From assembly GCF_026262505.1 (NCBI RefSeq), contig NC_067207.1:15034082-15098081 (forward strand): 64,000 bases of DNA, written 5' to 3'. The notes beneath the pieces were generated by a model. That model saw only the letters and a program-made list of their open reading frames with translations, did not search any database and was not told the DNA's origin. Below, one piece after another: positions 45,256-55,919 of this stretch. The number at the start of each line of letters is the position of its first letter. Position 1 is the stretch's first letter. This DNA comes from Trichomonas vaginalis G3 (taxonomy: Eukaryota > Parabasalia > Trichomonadida > Trichomonadidae). Position numbers and translations under genes: made by a program.

Positions 45256-48200
45256 TCAGAACTTCAACTTACGAATAAAGCTTGTTTTAGTCGTTATTGA
45301 AAAGTTGAACTTTTCAGCAAAGCAAGGTTGACATGACTTACATAAGTCGAATGCAATCTCTTGACCATCATGAAGTGCTTTGTAAAGTTTCATTAAACTG
45401 AACTCAGAGTCTTTGTCATATGTTCCAACAGGTATGTGAATGTTCTTATCTTCATTGTAATAGCATTGTATAGCTTCAGGAAACATTTCATTAGCGGTTA
45501 AAGCAATAACATCTTGCTTCACGCCTTTCATTCTGCAGTGAAATGCAACTTCATTTAAATCGTTAGTGAGTAAGTCTATGTAGGTCTTCTTTCCACAGAA
45601 AATACTTTTATAAGCTAAACTTTGTTTTCCAGGTGTTATTTCTGCAAAGTCGCTATGAAATTGACCAAGGTTCTTTCCTATAAGTTCGCGACCATATCTC
45701 TTCTTAAACTCTGCTGCAAGCTTTGGGATGTCTTCATTATATAAGTGCATACTGTCGGTATCCTGGTAAAAGATTTGAAGTCCCATGTCCTCTGCAGTAC
45801 AGAATACTTCATTCATAATACGTTTTGACATAGACAGAATATTAACACCAAGTGGACAGAAGTTAAAGTGTCTGCAAATGCTTTTCGTTAGCTTGAAAAT
45901 AGTTTTATCTGAACCATCCAAACCTTCGAACTTCACTATATGGTTGTAATTTCTTATAGCATATCTTATAGCATCTTTGTCATTTACTATGGTTATTTTT
46001 GACTCAATAGGAGATAGAATAGTTTTGCCATAAATGCTGTTCAGAATGAGTTTTATAATTTCTTTGTAAGGGGTTTCCTTCTTTCTTATACTTTAACCTT
46101 AACTCAAACAACTTCTTTACTTCATCTCTTATTCTCATATCTCTGTTTCCATCGTAATAGTATCCTTGCAACACTTCACATTTGACACCTTGATATTTTA
46201 TGAGGTCTTGTAATGTTATATGGTCAACATACATGAGACAGCAAGTGTTTGAACTTCTTGGAACGTTAAGTTCTGGATTTAGTTCAGGGTCGCAAACTAT
46301 TAAATGAAAGTGTCTGGGTATACCAATCTCTGTTATCTTAATGAGAACAAAGAAGCCAGACATAAACTTTTCACCAATGGGTTCCTTTTGGTCATCATCG
46401 AATAAATGTCTCATGAGATACTCTGTGCTTAGCATCTCATCCTTCAATACTTTTGGAATTCCTTCTAAAGTATAAATCTTGCTATAGCTGAAGGATATAA
46501 TGAAACAGTGTCGAAGTCAGCAATGAGTTTCTTTTTGCTCTTTTGTTTCATGTTATCTGACAACATACATCTTCCACCTTGAATGCATCTCGAAATAAAT
46601 TCTCTTGGTTTATTTGAGAGGTCATAAAGATTTCCATTCGGGAAGTATACTCTGTTCTCAAACAATTTGTTAGCAATAGAACAAATACTAACGTAGTCAT
46701 AAACGTTTAAATCAAACTCTTTCAATAAGTCATTGCGGAACTTTACAAAACCTTCTCTTAAAATTCTTACATCTTGTTTGCAGTAAAACGTGCTATATTT
46801 TTCTAAGTCGAAGTGGTTTTCATCTATTCTGCAACCTTTGATGGAATCTATGTTCTTCATAAATGTATCTGCATCATGGATAAACTTACATGCTTCAGAA
46901 ATGACACCAGTTCTGTTGTCATTTGCTAACAAAACACTGCTGTAGTAGTTATATGGAAATACTTCTTTCGGTCCTGTTTGTAAGTTAAACATAGCAGGAA
47001 ATAGTTTAAGCTTCTTATTTATAACACTGTAAGAGTCTTTTATAATAATTGCCCGTCCTTTATATAAGCCAGTTATTTGCATTGTTCGTGAACCTTTAAT
47101 GATGGGAGTTCCTTTCACTTCTGTCATGTGTCTTAAGATGAAGTTTATGTCATAACTGAGGTTATGGAAATATATTAAACTCTTGTCAGGAAGTCTTTCC
47201 AAAAATTCTGTTGCACAGTTTTGACCCCAAATGCTTTCACTAACTGAACCATCTTCACTGTCATAACAGATGTTAAAAGCTTTATGAAAGCCATCCGTAC
47301 TACACTCAAAGTCAGCAAAGAAAACGTGCTCAGGTATGAATTTACATTTAGCTTTATTTACTTCTTTTGACTCTGCTTTCTTCTTCAGTTGTACACAATA
47401 CTTTGGAGCATATGTCAAATCTTTAAATGGTGCAAGGTTCTGTTTATATAAGTCAGTAGTATATGTGAAAAGTTCTCCATAAGAAATAGGTTCGAAATAT
47501 TTGCACTCCCACAATGTTTTCATAACATCCCATAACGGTGTTGTTCTATCATAACGAACTACATATTTATCTTCTCTCTTTGTATAAATCTTCATCTGTT
47601 TCTCAATGTTCATTCCACCACACTTTCAGAATTTCTATATAGTTTCGAATGAAATATGTTGTCATTGGTAATCTTTCATTTAGCATGTAGTGGTCTTCAA
47701 CAAGAAGTAAGTCAATAGTTCTAACAGTTTCACATTCTTTTGGTATATATCTCTTTATTTCATTATGTCTTGAGTCATTGAAATAACCAATGGTAACATT
47801 AAATGCTATACCTGTTGCGTCAGAAATTTCTTGTACTTTACTTTGAGGAAAGTCTCTAACACGAATGACTTCTCTCATGTGGTCAATAGTTTCTTCATTT
47901 ACTCCAGCCTGAATGCAAGCATAAACGAAACAATTGTCTCTGTCATAAGTGTTGCAGTTCTTTTGTTCAGTTCATTGAAGATTTGGTAGCGTTCAAGATT
48001 TATAGGTAATGTGCAAAGATACTTCCAGAACTGACCGCTTCTCTTCTTATAAAACTTCTTTTCACCATTTCTTCCAAAAGCTCTATATGCTGTTTCTCCT
48101 GTTTGCTTAAGTCTTTCAAAATCTTTCTGGTCATTTGTCAGTGTGCTTTCATCTCTATATGGTCTCTTTTTTGGTTTGCCTTTCTTTACATCTGACATCG

Positions 48201-49021
48201 TTAAGCCTTCATATTCTGTTAAATCATACATCTTTATTTCAGTAAGATTCTTTATGTTTGTCAAGAAGAAGTCATAGTGCATTTCAACAATACCTGCAGC
48301 ATTTGCTTCTATCTCTGATATAAAGTTCTCCTTCAAGAGCTGATGTAGTAATGTTCCAATATTATTGAGGTTTAACGTAGAACATTCATACTTTCCACCA
48401 AGTTTATAACATACCATCCATCTCTGTTGTGAGTTTATTTTAATTTTCTCTAAGAGTCTCATGAAAACCTTACCGAAATGTTTGTGTAAGTAGTCTCTGT
48501 TTGGTTCATCTAAAGCTTCGATGTTAAAGTCAATGAGTCTATTGCCTGACTTCACATTTCTCTTCCTATTCTCTTCATCTTTCTTTAACCATCTCTCACC
48601 TTCTTTTGGTTTGTCGTCAATGGAACGAATGACATCGTTAGCTTTGCGAACTTGTTCTATAGCACTTTTAAACATCTCTCTTCTCTGTTGTTTCAGTGTG
48701 TCGTCTCTTCTTCTTGTTTCACCAACGTTTGCATTTGTTATGTCAAACATTTCTCTTCTTACTTCATGAGGTACTGAACGTCTATGATATAAGTCAATAG
48801 CAACGTCATTTAAAGGAAATGCTCTTGCATGGACTTCGTCCTCGCCGCGTTGCGGCTTTATGAACTCATGAATTCTATCATAACTTATTGCACCATTATA
48901 GTCTTTAGATGTCAGCGAGTGCTTTTTTGTTTGTTGCGTAATGCTTTGCAACATCTATATTAGCTTCTGTAAGAAGTTGTTTTATTTCCGAGTGTTCTAA
49001 CTTAGACAACTTCCGATACAT
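45256..49021 (-). CDS. Element 2: protein-primed family B DNA polymerase (broken)
   Basis: A gene of about 1,250 codons starting MYRKLSKLEHSEIKQLLTEA. The first 500 residues are basic and charged and may hold the terminal-protein region expected of protein-primed enzymes. Exonuclease motifs follow (VFFADFECSTDG, LIYFHNLSYDINFILRH), then the polymerase palm: DFDTVSLYPSAIARF (motif A) and FYQDTDSMHLYNED (motif C). Such polymerases replicate Polinton DNA from a protein primer at each end. TTTTTTATTTCCTACTAAAG stands before the start. It is broken, with about four to five breaks. A GC-rich palindrome lies in its N-terminal coding part. Confidence 0.85.
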
Positions 49022-49111
49022 CTTTAGTAGGAAATAAAAAATATTTTTTGAAAAAAATTAGATTAGATTTTTTTAAGTTATTTTTCAAAATAATTTAATA
49101 TTTTTATTTTA

Positions 49112-49582
49112 ATGAAACACATGCAAGATTGCAAGTTCTTTTCATACAATGCTCTCGCTACTGCCATCAAGAATGAGTTCAATAATGCTTCAAATGTTAA
49201 TGTTATCTTTAACAAGAAGTTTGTGAAAGAATCTAAGTTTGGTCAGTATGTCAGACCATTAGCTATCGTCATTGACCGCAAACGTTATACTTCACAAGAG
49301 TTAGCAGTAGTTTTGAAACAAAAGAGTTTCTTCGTGAATGTCAAAGATACACACTATACTGTCATAAAGAACTCTAACGTTGACTTCTTCAGTATTGCTT
49401 TAAATCTTTCCGAACAGAAAGAATATAAGAAAGGTGAAACAAATGTGAAATATTATCCTTCATCTCTGAAGACAATAACGAACAAAGATGTACAAAAGTT
49501 CTTACCAAAGGTTGAAGAAGCTTCTATTGACATTGACGAAGAAAGTGAAATGGTTGAAGAAATAGACCCTGAAGCTATTTAA
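49112..49582 (+). CDS. Element 2: SSB-like acidic-tail protein candidate
   Basis: The 156-aa product starts MKHMQDCKFFSYNALATAIK, is divergent from the polymerase, and ends EESEMVEEIDPEAI. TTTTTATTTTA directly precedes the ATG. It corresponds to the element 1 gene at 22352 in size, position in the replication block and acidic end (IDIDEE here, IDIDPE there). A beta-rich core with an acidic tail closing on a hydrophobic residue resembles single-stranded-DNA-binding proteins; this is inference only. It looks whole. Confidence 0.6.
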   Translation: MKHMQDCKFFSYNALATAIKNEFNNASNVNVIFNKKFVKESKFGQYVRPLAIVIDRKRYTSQELAVVLKQKSFFVNVKDTHYTVIKNSNVDFFSIALNLSEQKEYKKGETNVKYYPSSLKTITNKDVQKFLPKVEEASIDIDEESEMVEEIDPEAI

Positions 49583-49788
49583 GCAAAAATATATTTTTGA
49601 AGAACTGAAGGTGTCACCACGTCACCATGTGTCACCAGGTTATTTAACTTCTTTTAAAAATGATGACAACATGACATTTTGACAACAGTCCAGGAAATAA
49701 ATTTTATCGTTAATGTTTACGTTAATGTTTTTCATTAAATTTTGTCAAAGTGCAAATCTTCACTTCGTCAAAAAGTTAATGTTTTTGG

Positions 49789-49944
49789 TTAGTCTTCATA
49801 TCGATATTTTACAACAATTCCCCAATGTATAAACTTTTCATACGCTTTTTCATAAGCTTTATATACCTTCAGAAATTTTGCATAATCTTTTACATGTTGT
49901 TCGTTCTCTTCTTCTGTCATGAGTTCCGAATATTCTAAATTCAT
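49789..49944 (-). CDS. Element 2: 51-aa acidic helical protein
   Basis: A short frame starting MNLEYSELMTEEENEQHVKD and ending GIVVKYRYED. ATTTTATCTCATATGAAAGA precedes the ATG, matching the Maverick promoter-like motif, which supports a real gene. It is charged, helical and Tyr-rich. It lies downstream of the KilA-N gene on the same strand. Between its stop and the acidic-tail gene is a 206-bp spacer with three GTCACC strings. Confidence 0.5.
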   Translation of the reverse strand: MNLEYSELMTEEENEQHVKDYAKFLKVYKAYEKAYEKFIHWGIVVKYRYED

Positions 49945-49999
49945 GTTCTTTCATATGAGATAAAATTTTATAAAAAAAATAAAATTAGCTTAGATTTTT

Positions 50000-50827
50000 T
50001 TATTCTTCCTCTTTGAAGTTATCGAAATATTCTGTTATTTTTTCCTTCAGTAATGGTAAGTCTTCTTTGAATGTAAGTATTGTGCAACCTTTGATGTCAT
50101 AGTGTGTTTGAGGAAGAGTATTTTTGACAATTTCCTTTATTTGCTCATTCGGTGTCATTGAAATCGGTAAGTTTTCACGATAGAACCAATTTCTGTCAGA
50201 TTTGTAAATCTTAGCAAGGTCATAAAAGCTCTTGTTGTTTCTTCTGACTAAATGCAACATAACCATATCTTTATCTTCTTCTTTCTCCAACTCTTCAGTA
50301 TATATCATATACTTATAACTCTTTTCCTTTCCTTTTGGTACTGAACGTGGTATTCTTTTCTGTATGCTTTTGTCTTTGGATTCAATGACTTCATCTTTTG
50401 CTTGAAGTTTCTTTTCCATCTCTCCACGTTCTGCTTTATATAGTTCATCTAACATCATGAAAATATAACAAGCATAACGAGGTGAAGCCCACATTGCTAC
50501 AGCATTTACTAAAAGTCTATGAACATAATAACCTTTCAAACCAGGTGCCAAATTCTTGCGATTTTCGTACGGAATCTCTTCCCTCGGTTTTCCGAGGGAA
50601 GCAATCATATGAGGAAATTCTTCTAAAAGTTCTTTTGCCTGTTGGTTTTCAAACCAATGATATGCTTGCTTTGTAGAAAGAAGAGCGTTCATTATACTTT
50701 GCATTTGATACATATCATCTTTGACTGAACGAATGAGACGTAACTGTTTGTTATACTGTATGTATTCGTATTCTTCATTTATGGCTTCATGAACGATAGC
50801 AGTTGTTGTGTTCTCTGATGTTGACAT
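50000..50827 (-). CDS. Element 2: KilA-N domain protein
   Basis: The 275-aa product carries a KilA-N DNA-binding domain in its first half: an NALLSTKQAYHWFENQQAKE helix region and GLKGYYVHRLLVNAVAMWAS followed by PRYACYIFMMLDELY. These match the 'G.YVH..L...AMW.SP.FA' signature. A coiled region and a C-terminal domain (KYMIYTEELEKEEDKDMVML) follow, as in KilA-N proteins of large DNA viruses. KilA-N genes are abundant in trichomonad genomes. A GC-rich palindrome lies in the coding sequence before the signature. TTTTTTTATCCGGAATATAA and, further up, an operator-like module precede the start, suggesting autoregulation (inference). It looks whole. Confidence 0.75.
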   Translation of the reverse strand: MSTSENTTTAIVHEAINEEYEYIQYNKQLRLIRSVKDDMYQMQSIMNALLSTKQAYHWFENQQAKELLEEFPHMIASLGKPREEIPYENRKNLAPGLKGYYVHRLLVNAVAMWASPRYACYIFMMLDELYKAERGEMEKKLQAKDEVIESKDKSIQKRIPRSVPKGKEKSYKYMIYTEELEKEEDKDMVMLHLVRRNNKSFYDLAKIYKSDRNWFYRENLPISMTPNEQIKEIVKNTLPQTHYDIKGCTILTFKEDLPLLKEKITEYFDNFKEEE

Positions 50828-50897
50828 TACTGTCTTTATATTCCGGATAAAAAAATAAATAAAAATAAAACTAACTTTATTTTTCTTTCATAAGGAA

Positions 50898-51007
50898 ATG
50901 TTAAAAATTCATGATTTTCGAGAGTTTTAGACCATGTTAGAAAAGTGGTTAGAAAACGTGTTAGATCTAACATTCTAACATAAACATTATTTTTTGGTGT
51001 AAATAAA
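50898..51007 (+). promoter_or_regulatory. Element 2: operator-like module, TGTTAG type, upstream of KilA-N
   Basis: One copy of the same roughly 105-bp unit found four times in element 1, starting TTCATGATTTTCGAGAGTTT. The core is TGTTAG, a second half-site 12 bp on (with one changed base), then TGTTAGATCTAACA (50959-50972) and a further TAACA 8 bp after its right half. GGTGTAAAT closes the unit as in element 1. It lies about 70 bp upstream of the KilA-N start. Confidence 0.7.
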
Positions 51008-51070
51008 TGGTACCATTAATGATATCATGACTGTTCTCATTCATGTCTGATTTACATCTAATGAAAAAGT

Positions 51071-52154
51071 TTAGAAGAATTTTCTTATTCTTTCTGGCAT
51101 ATTTTTGTCTTTCCAGTACTCCCGCTCTAATGGTCCCAGATGTGTTGGCTTTGACTCTCTCAAGTTCTTAGATGGTATAACATCTTCAACACCTCCTTCA
51201 TATCTTACTTTATAAGTGTCATCGTTTATGTTGTAGCCAAGTATTTCAATAACCACTCCTCGCTTTGCTTCGTCAATGGTTTCAGCAAGTTTGCCATTAC
51301 TACTTTCAACTAATTTCTGACGAGGGTAAAACGCAATAGAGTCGTCGGCAGCTTTTATAAGATATCCATTACCTTGTGTAGAGTCTACGATATAATAGTT
51401 TCTACTTAACCTTAAACGTTTCTTGTCAACGCGTTTGTCGTCAAGAACTACACGAACTTTTGTACCAGGAATGAGGGTAAATTGTGTTGAATTTCTGATA
51501 TTTTGTGTTTGGCTTCGTTCTTTTGTATATACTTTTCTTCTGTTTGTTGTGTCATTGAATTTGGGTGTATGTCCTGTTGTAGAATGTGTTTGAGGAATTA
51601 TATACTTCGAGAAAATGTTTCATTTTCTTCGGTAAAGTCTCGCTCTTGATTTAAATCTCTGAGAGTCCTTATGAAGCGGTTTATGATGCCGAGTATGTTA
51701 TGGTTATGGTCTTCAGTAGTGTAGTGAGTTATGTTATGCTTAATGAGAAAATCTGTGATTTCATTGCTGAGGTATGCACTGTCTTGTCTGATGTTAAAGT
51801 ACTTGGGCTATGTTCTGCTACAAACTTTTGTAAAACTCTTAAACACTTCACGAGTTCCTTTATTTTTCATTGGATATGCATATGCTTTACGAGTGTTAAC
51901 ATTAATGAAGATGAGGAATGGTTTATGTCCTCCTTTTCTGCTTGAACGAGAGTGTCAAATTGGTATGCGTCAGGAGCGTTGGCAGTAAATTGGTAAAAAG
52001 TAGTCGTAAGGGTTTATTTTTGTTTGATGTACAACATTTTTGTCAAAAACCTTTTCACTTCAGCTCTGTTAGTAAATCCCCAACTCTTTGCAGCTTCATT
52101 GAATTTCTTAAATGACCTCCATGGATGTTGTTCGAATACTTCTTTCAAGCTCAT
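51071..52154 (-). CDS. Element 2: retroviral-type (rve) integrase with chromo/SH3-like end (broken)
   Basis: The N-terminal part (MSLKEVFEQHPWRSFKKFNE) is the helical pre-core region seen in Polinton integrases. Traces of the RNase H-fold core follow. The C-terminal part (ILGYNINDDTYKVRYEGGVE, then DVIPSKNLRE) has the beta-strand pattern of a chromodomain- or SH3-like module. The start overlaps the stop of the fibre gene (ATGA). The enzyme inserts the element and makes short target duplications. It is heavily broken, with about five breaks. Confidence 0.65.
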
Positions 52155-55100
52155 TTATGTAAAGTTAAAGATTTTATTCTAGGCTCAAGCGAGTTCATTG
52201 AAACGCGGTACCATGCGAATATAGTCACAAATGGTGGCATGTAATCTTTACCCAAGCCTGTTGGATTTGTTGTGAAAGTATGGACATGATTTCCTCCCGG
52301 TTCAGTTTGTCGAAAAATCTTTTTTGCTGCATTGTTATAAGATGGAGATAAAACGTCATTGCCAGCTTCATACTCTGAGTTGTATAATGGGTGGTCTCTT
52401 AATGAGTGGCTATGGTCGCCAGAAAAGTTTGTAGTTCCTGTATGAGTGTGCGGTGGAAGGTTTGCTTCTTTAATTTTCTTTGAACCACCCGTTTGCTTTG
52501 AAGAGTTGTTATATACGAAAACGATAAAAACGGTTTGACAGAAAAGTGACAACTTTACGTGTCAAAAATATAAAAAGTGATATTTTATTCATCATTATCT
52601 TCTTCATAATTTATTTCATATTCTTCGTCTTACCAACAAAAGATGGGAATGTGAACAATTGCGGGCAATTTTTAGCCATTTTGGCTTGGAACTAGAGCCT
52701 GCGAGGTACATGGATAGTATCAGTACCTCACAGGCTCTAGTTCTCTATATGGCGCCGAGAAATTTTGGTGAAATGTGGTCGCATTTCACCAAAATTTTTT
52801 CGGCGCCATAGGATGAATTGGAGGGTGAGAGATATTATTTCATACAATACTACTCTCACCCTCCAATTCCCAGCCAAAATGGCTAAAAATTGCCCGCAAT
52901 GTGAACAATTGCGGGCAATTTTTAGCCATTTTGGCTTGGAACTAGAGCCTGCGAGGTACATGGATAGTATCAGTACCTCACAGGCTCTAGTTCTCTATAT
53001 GGCGCCGAGAAATTTTGGTGAAATGTGGTCGCATTTCACCAAAATTTTTTCGGCGCCATAGGATGAATTGGAGGGTGAGAGATATTATTTCATACAATAC
53101 TACTCTCACCCTCCAATTCCCAGCCAAAATGGCTAAAAATTGCCCGCAATGTGAACAATTGCGGGCAATTTTTAGCCATTTTGGCTTGGAACTAGAGCCT
53201 GCGAGGTACATGGATAGTATCAGTACCTCACAGGCTCTAGTTCTCTATATGGCGCCGAGAAATTTTGGTGAAATGTGGTCGCATTTCACCAAAATTTTTT
53301 CGGCGCCATAGGATGAATTGGAGGGTGAGAGATATTATTTCATACAATACTACTCTCACCCTCCAATTCCCAGCCAAAATGGCTAAAAATTGCCCGCAAT
53401 GTGAACAATTGCGGGCAATTTTTAGCCATTTTGGCTTGGAACTAGAGCCTGCGAGGTACATGGATAGTATCAGTACCTCACAGGCTCTAGTTCTCTATAT
53501 GGCGCCGAGAAATTTTGGTGAAATGTGGTCGCATTTCACCAAAATTTTTTCGGCGCCATAGGATGAATTGGAGGGTGAGAGATATTATTTCATACAATAC
53601 TACTCTCACCCTCCAATTCCCAGCCAAAATGGCTAAAAATTGCCCGCAATGTGAACAATTGCGGGCAATTTTTAGCCATTTTGGCTTGGAACTAGAGCCT
53701 GCGAGGTACATGGATAGTATCAGTACCTCACAGGCTCTAGTTCTCTATATGGCGCCGAGAAATTTTGGTGAAATGTGGTCGCATTTCACCAAAATTTTTT
53801 CGGCGCCATAGGATGAATTGGAGGGTGAGAGATATTATTTCATACAATACTACTCTCACCCTCCAATTCCCAGCCAAAATGGCTAAAAATTGCCCGCAAT
53901 GTGAACAATTGCGGGCAATTTTTAGCCATTTTGGCTTGGAAACTAGAGCCTGCGAGGTACATGGATAGTATCAGTACCTCACAGGCTCTATTCTCTATAT
54001 GGCGCCGAGAAATTTTGGTGAAATGTGGTCGCATTTCACCAAAATTTTTTCGGCGCCATAGGATGAATTGGAGGGTGAGAGATATTATTTCATACAATAC
54101 TACTCTCACCCTCCAATTCCCAGCCAAAATGGCTAAAAATTGCCCGCAATGTGAACAATTGCGGGCAATTTTTAGCCATTTTGGCTTGGAACTAGAGCCT
54201 GCGAGGTACATGGATAGTATCAGTACCTCACAGGCTCTAGTTCTCTATATGGCGCCGAGAAATTTTGGTGAAATGTGGTCGCATTTCACCAAAATTTTTC
54301 GGCGCCATAGGATGAATTGGAGGGTGAGAGATATTATTTCATACAATACTACTCTCACCCTCCAATTCCCAGCCAAAATGGCTAAAAATTGCCCGCAATG
54401 TGAACAATTGCGGGCAATTTTTAGCCATTTTGGCTTGGAACTAGAGCCTGCGAGGTACATGGATAGTATCAGTACCTCACAGGCTCTAGTTCTCTATATG
54501 GCGCCGAGAAATTTTGGTGAAATGTGGTCGCATTTCACCAAAATTTTTTCGGCGCCATAGGATGAATTGGAGGGTGAGAGATATTATTTCATACAATACT
54601 ACTCTCACCCTCAATTTTAATTACTTAAACTCATTCTATTTTTTTGACATGTAAATGTCACTTTTACTGAGATCTGACACAATGTCAGATCTCTTTTTTT
54701 CGTATATAAGAGAGTTAGCACAGTATAAGAATTTGTCTACAATCTGCTGCCATGTACCAAAACCTAAAACTGTTTCTGGATTTGTTGAGTTCATTGACGT
54801 ATAAATAGAACCAATGGGATATAATGTTTGAAGTATTTCTGTCTTTAATGTTTGAAGCTCTGTTTTGTCTGCTTTCTTATCTAACATTGTTGGTAGTTCA
54901 TATGCTTCAAAGTTTCTGGCATGATCTTCGATATTCCTGCAACTCTTATCTAAATTGTTAAGAGTATCTTTTACGCTTGTACTTGGATTCTCTAAAGGTG
55001 CACTTGAACCAAGGTCAAAGTTCAATATTATGTCATCAGCTCTAACAGTAGTGAAGGATTTATGTGTATGGTTCTTGTCTGCTTTACTGTCTAATGTAGC

Positions 55101-55893
55101 TTGAAGTTCATTTATATCGGAGATGCTGTGTTTATGAGATTTCAAAACTTTGTTCGTTGCGTCAAGTTCATTTTTGTCAGCTTTACTTTTAATAGCATCT
55201 TCAAAAGTTATTTTTGCCTTAACTCTTAACATAAATCTTGGTTCAACTAATACACCGTTAACATTGAAAGTAGAGGCATAAATTTCACCGGTATAACCAA
55301 ATGCTTCTGGTGCTTTAGCTACATCATACTGTACAGTACAGCTTATGTCATAACCTTTAGCACGAATGTATTTATATCTTCTTTCATTAACATTTTTTGT
55401 CTTCGCTTCATCACTTCGTGTTAAATATCCATGGTAGTCCGTTATAATCTGTTCGTCTGAAGTTATATAATGAACATGGTTCTTGTCCGCTTTACTATTT
55501 AATGTAGCTTGAAGTTCATTTATATCGGAGATATTGTGTTTATGAGATTTCAAAACTTTGTTCATTGCGTCAAGTTCATTTTATCTGTTTTACTATTTAA
55601 TGTAGCTTGAAGTTCATTTATATCGGAGATATTGTGTTTATGTTCTTTATCTGCTTTTTCGGCTAATTTCTCTTCTATCTCATTTATTTCAAGTTCATGC
55701 CTACCACCACCTCCCGAAGAAGTATTTTTCTTCAGCTCTTGAAGAACGTCCACTTCGCCATCTTTGGTGTCAATAATGAGACTTTGAGTTAAAACCTTTC
55801 CTGTCTTAATGGATGTTTGTAAAACTTCTTCTTCACCGTGTTCGGGTCATGGTCGTCATCATATCTTGTGAAATCAGAGATGTTGTCATACAT
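52151..55893 (-). CDS. Element 2: tail-fibre-like gene with tail-collar end (broken, split by a nested element)
   Basis: The upstream part contains a Gly/Ser linker and several shaft repeats of the form HKHNISDINELQATLNSKAD, typical of phage fibres. Late sequence has LYPIGSIYTSMNSTNPETVL and GFGTWQQIVDKFLYCANS, then beyond the nested element NLPPHTHTG, GDHSHSL, GGNHVHTF and KDYMPPFVTIFAWYR. This is the phage tail-collar layout also present in element 1. A receptor-binding fibre is the natural inference. A 2.2-kb hairpin-array element sits in the gene at 52508-54710. In addition it carries about three breaks. Confidence 0.75.
52651..54614. repeat. 250-bp satellite, about 8 units, each made of four hairpins
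   Basis: Units start at 52651, 52901, 53151, 53401, 53651, 53901, 54151 and 54400 (the last is partial) and are almost identical. Each unit is four consecutive inverted repeats with short loops. The arms are: AGCCAAAATGG...CGCAAT (29 bp, loop GTGAACA); GAACTAGAGCCTG.GAGGTAC (21 bp with one mismatch); ATGGCGCCGA...GAAATG (about 27 bp, loop TGGTCG); and GAATTGGAGGGTGAGAG (17 bp, 21-nt loop). Nearly every base of the unit lies in a stem or loop. Long frames on both strands are by-products of the repeats. Confidence 0.9.
54669..54700 (+). terminator. Hairpin plus T-tract resembling an intrinsic terminator
   Basis: GAGATCTGACA, loop CAA, TGTCAGATCTC, then T7. It is a perfect 11-bp stem at the right edge of the nested element. 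Form only; in a eukaryote a T-run could also stop RNA polymerase III, or this may just be another palindrome of the element. Confidence 0.35.
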
Positions 55894-55919
55894 TAAGCAT
55901 ATCTGTCTCAAAAGTTCTG

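Larger units (their letters stand above)
52508..54710. mobile_element. Nested non-autonomous element carrying a hairpin satellite
   Basis: This 2,203-bp insertion lies inside the fibre gene and is flanked by AGAGTT on both sides (52502-52507 and 54711-54716). The ends are inverted: GTTATATACGAAAA at the left, and CTTATATACGAAAA when the right end is read inward. Subterminal inverted sequence follows (AAAAGTGACA...GTGTCAAAAA at the left, its inverse at the right). No transposase is encoded. Most of its length is a 250-bp tandem array. Superfamily is unknown; the 6-bp duplication does not settle it. Confidence 0.75.

Noticed and set aside
52765-54560. Repeated 98-aa plus-strand and 74-aa minus-strand frames across the 250-bp array, some with CxxC motifs
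   Set aside because: They arise because each unit is almost entirely inverted repeats, so both strands read similar peptides. The unit length is not a multiple of three, there are no upstream gene signals, and the frames recur mechanically with each unit.
52651-54614. Integron- or attC-like hairpin cassette array
   Set aside because: Hairpins are present, but no cassettes, recombination core sites or integron integrase are seen, and all units are identical.
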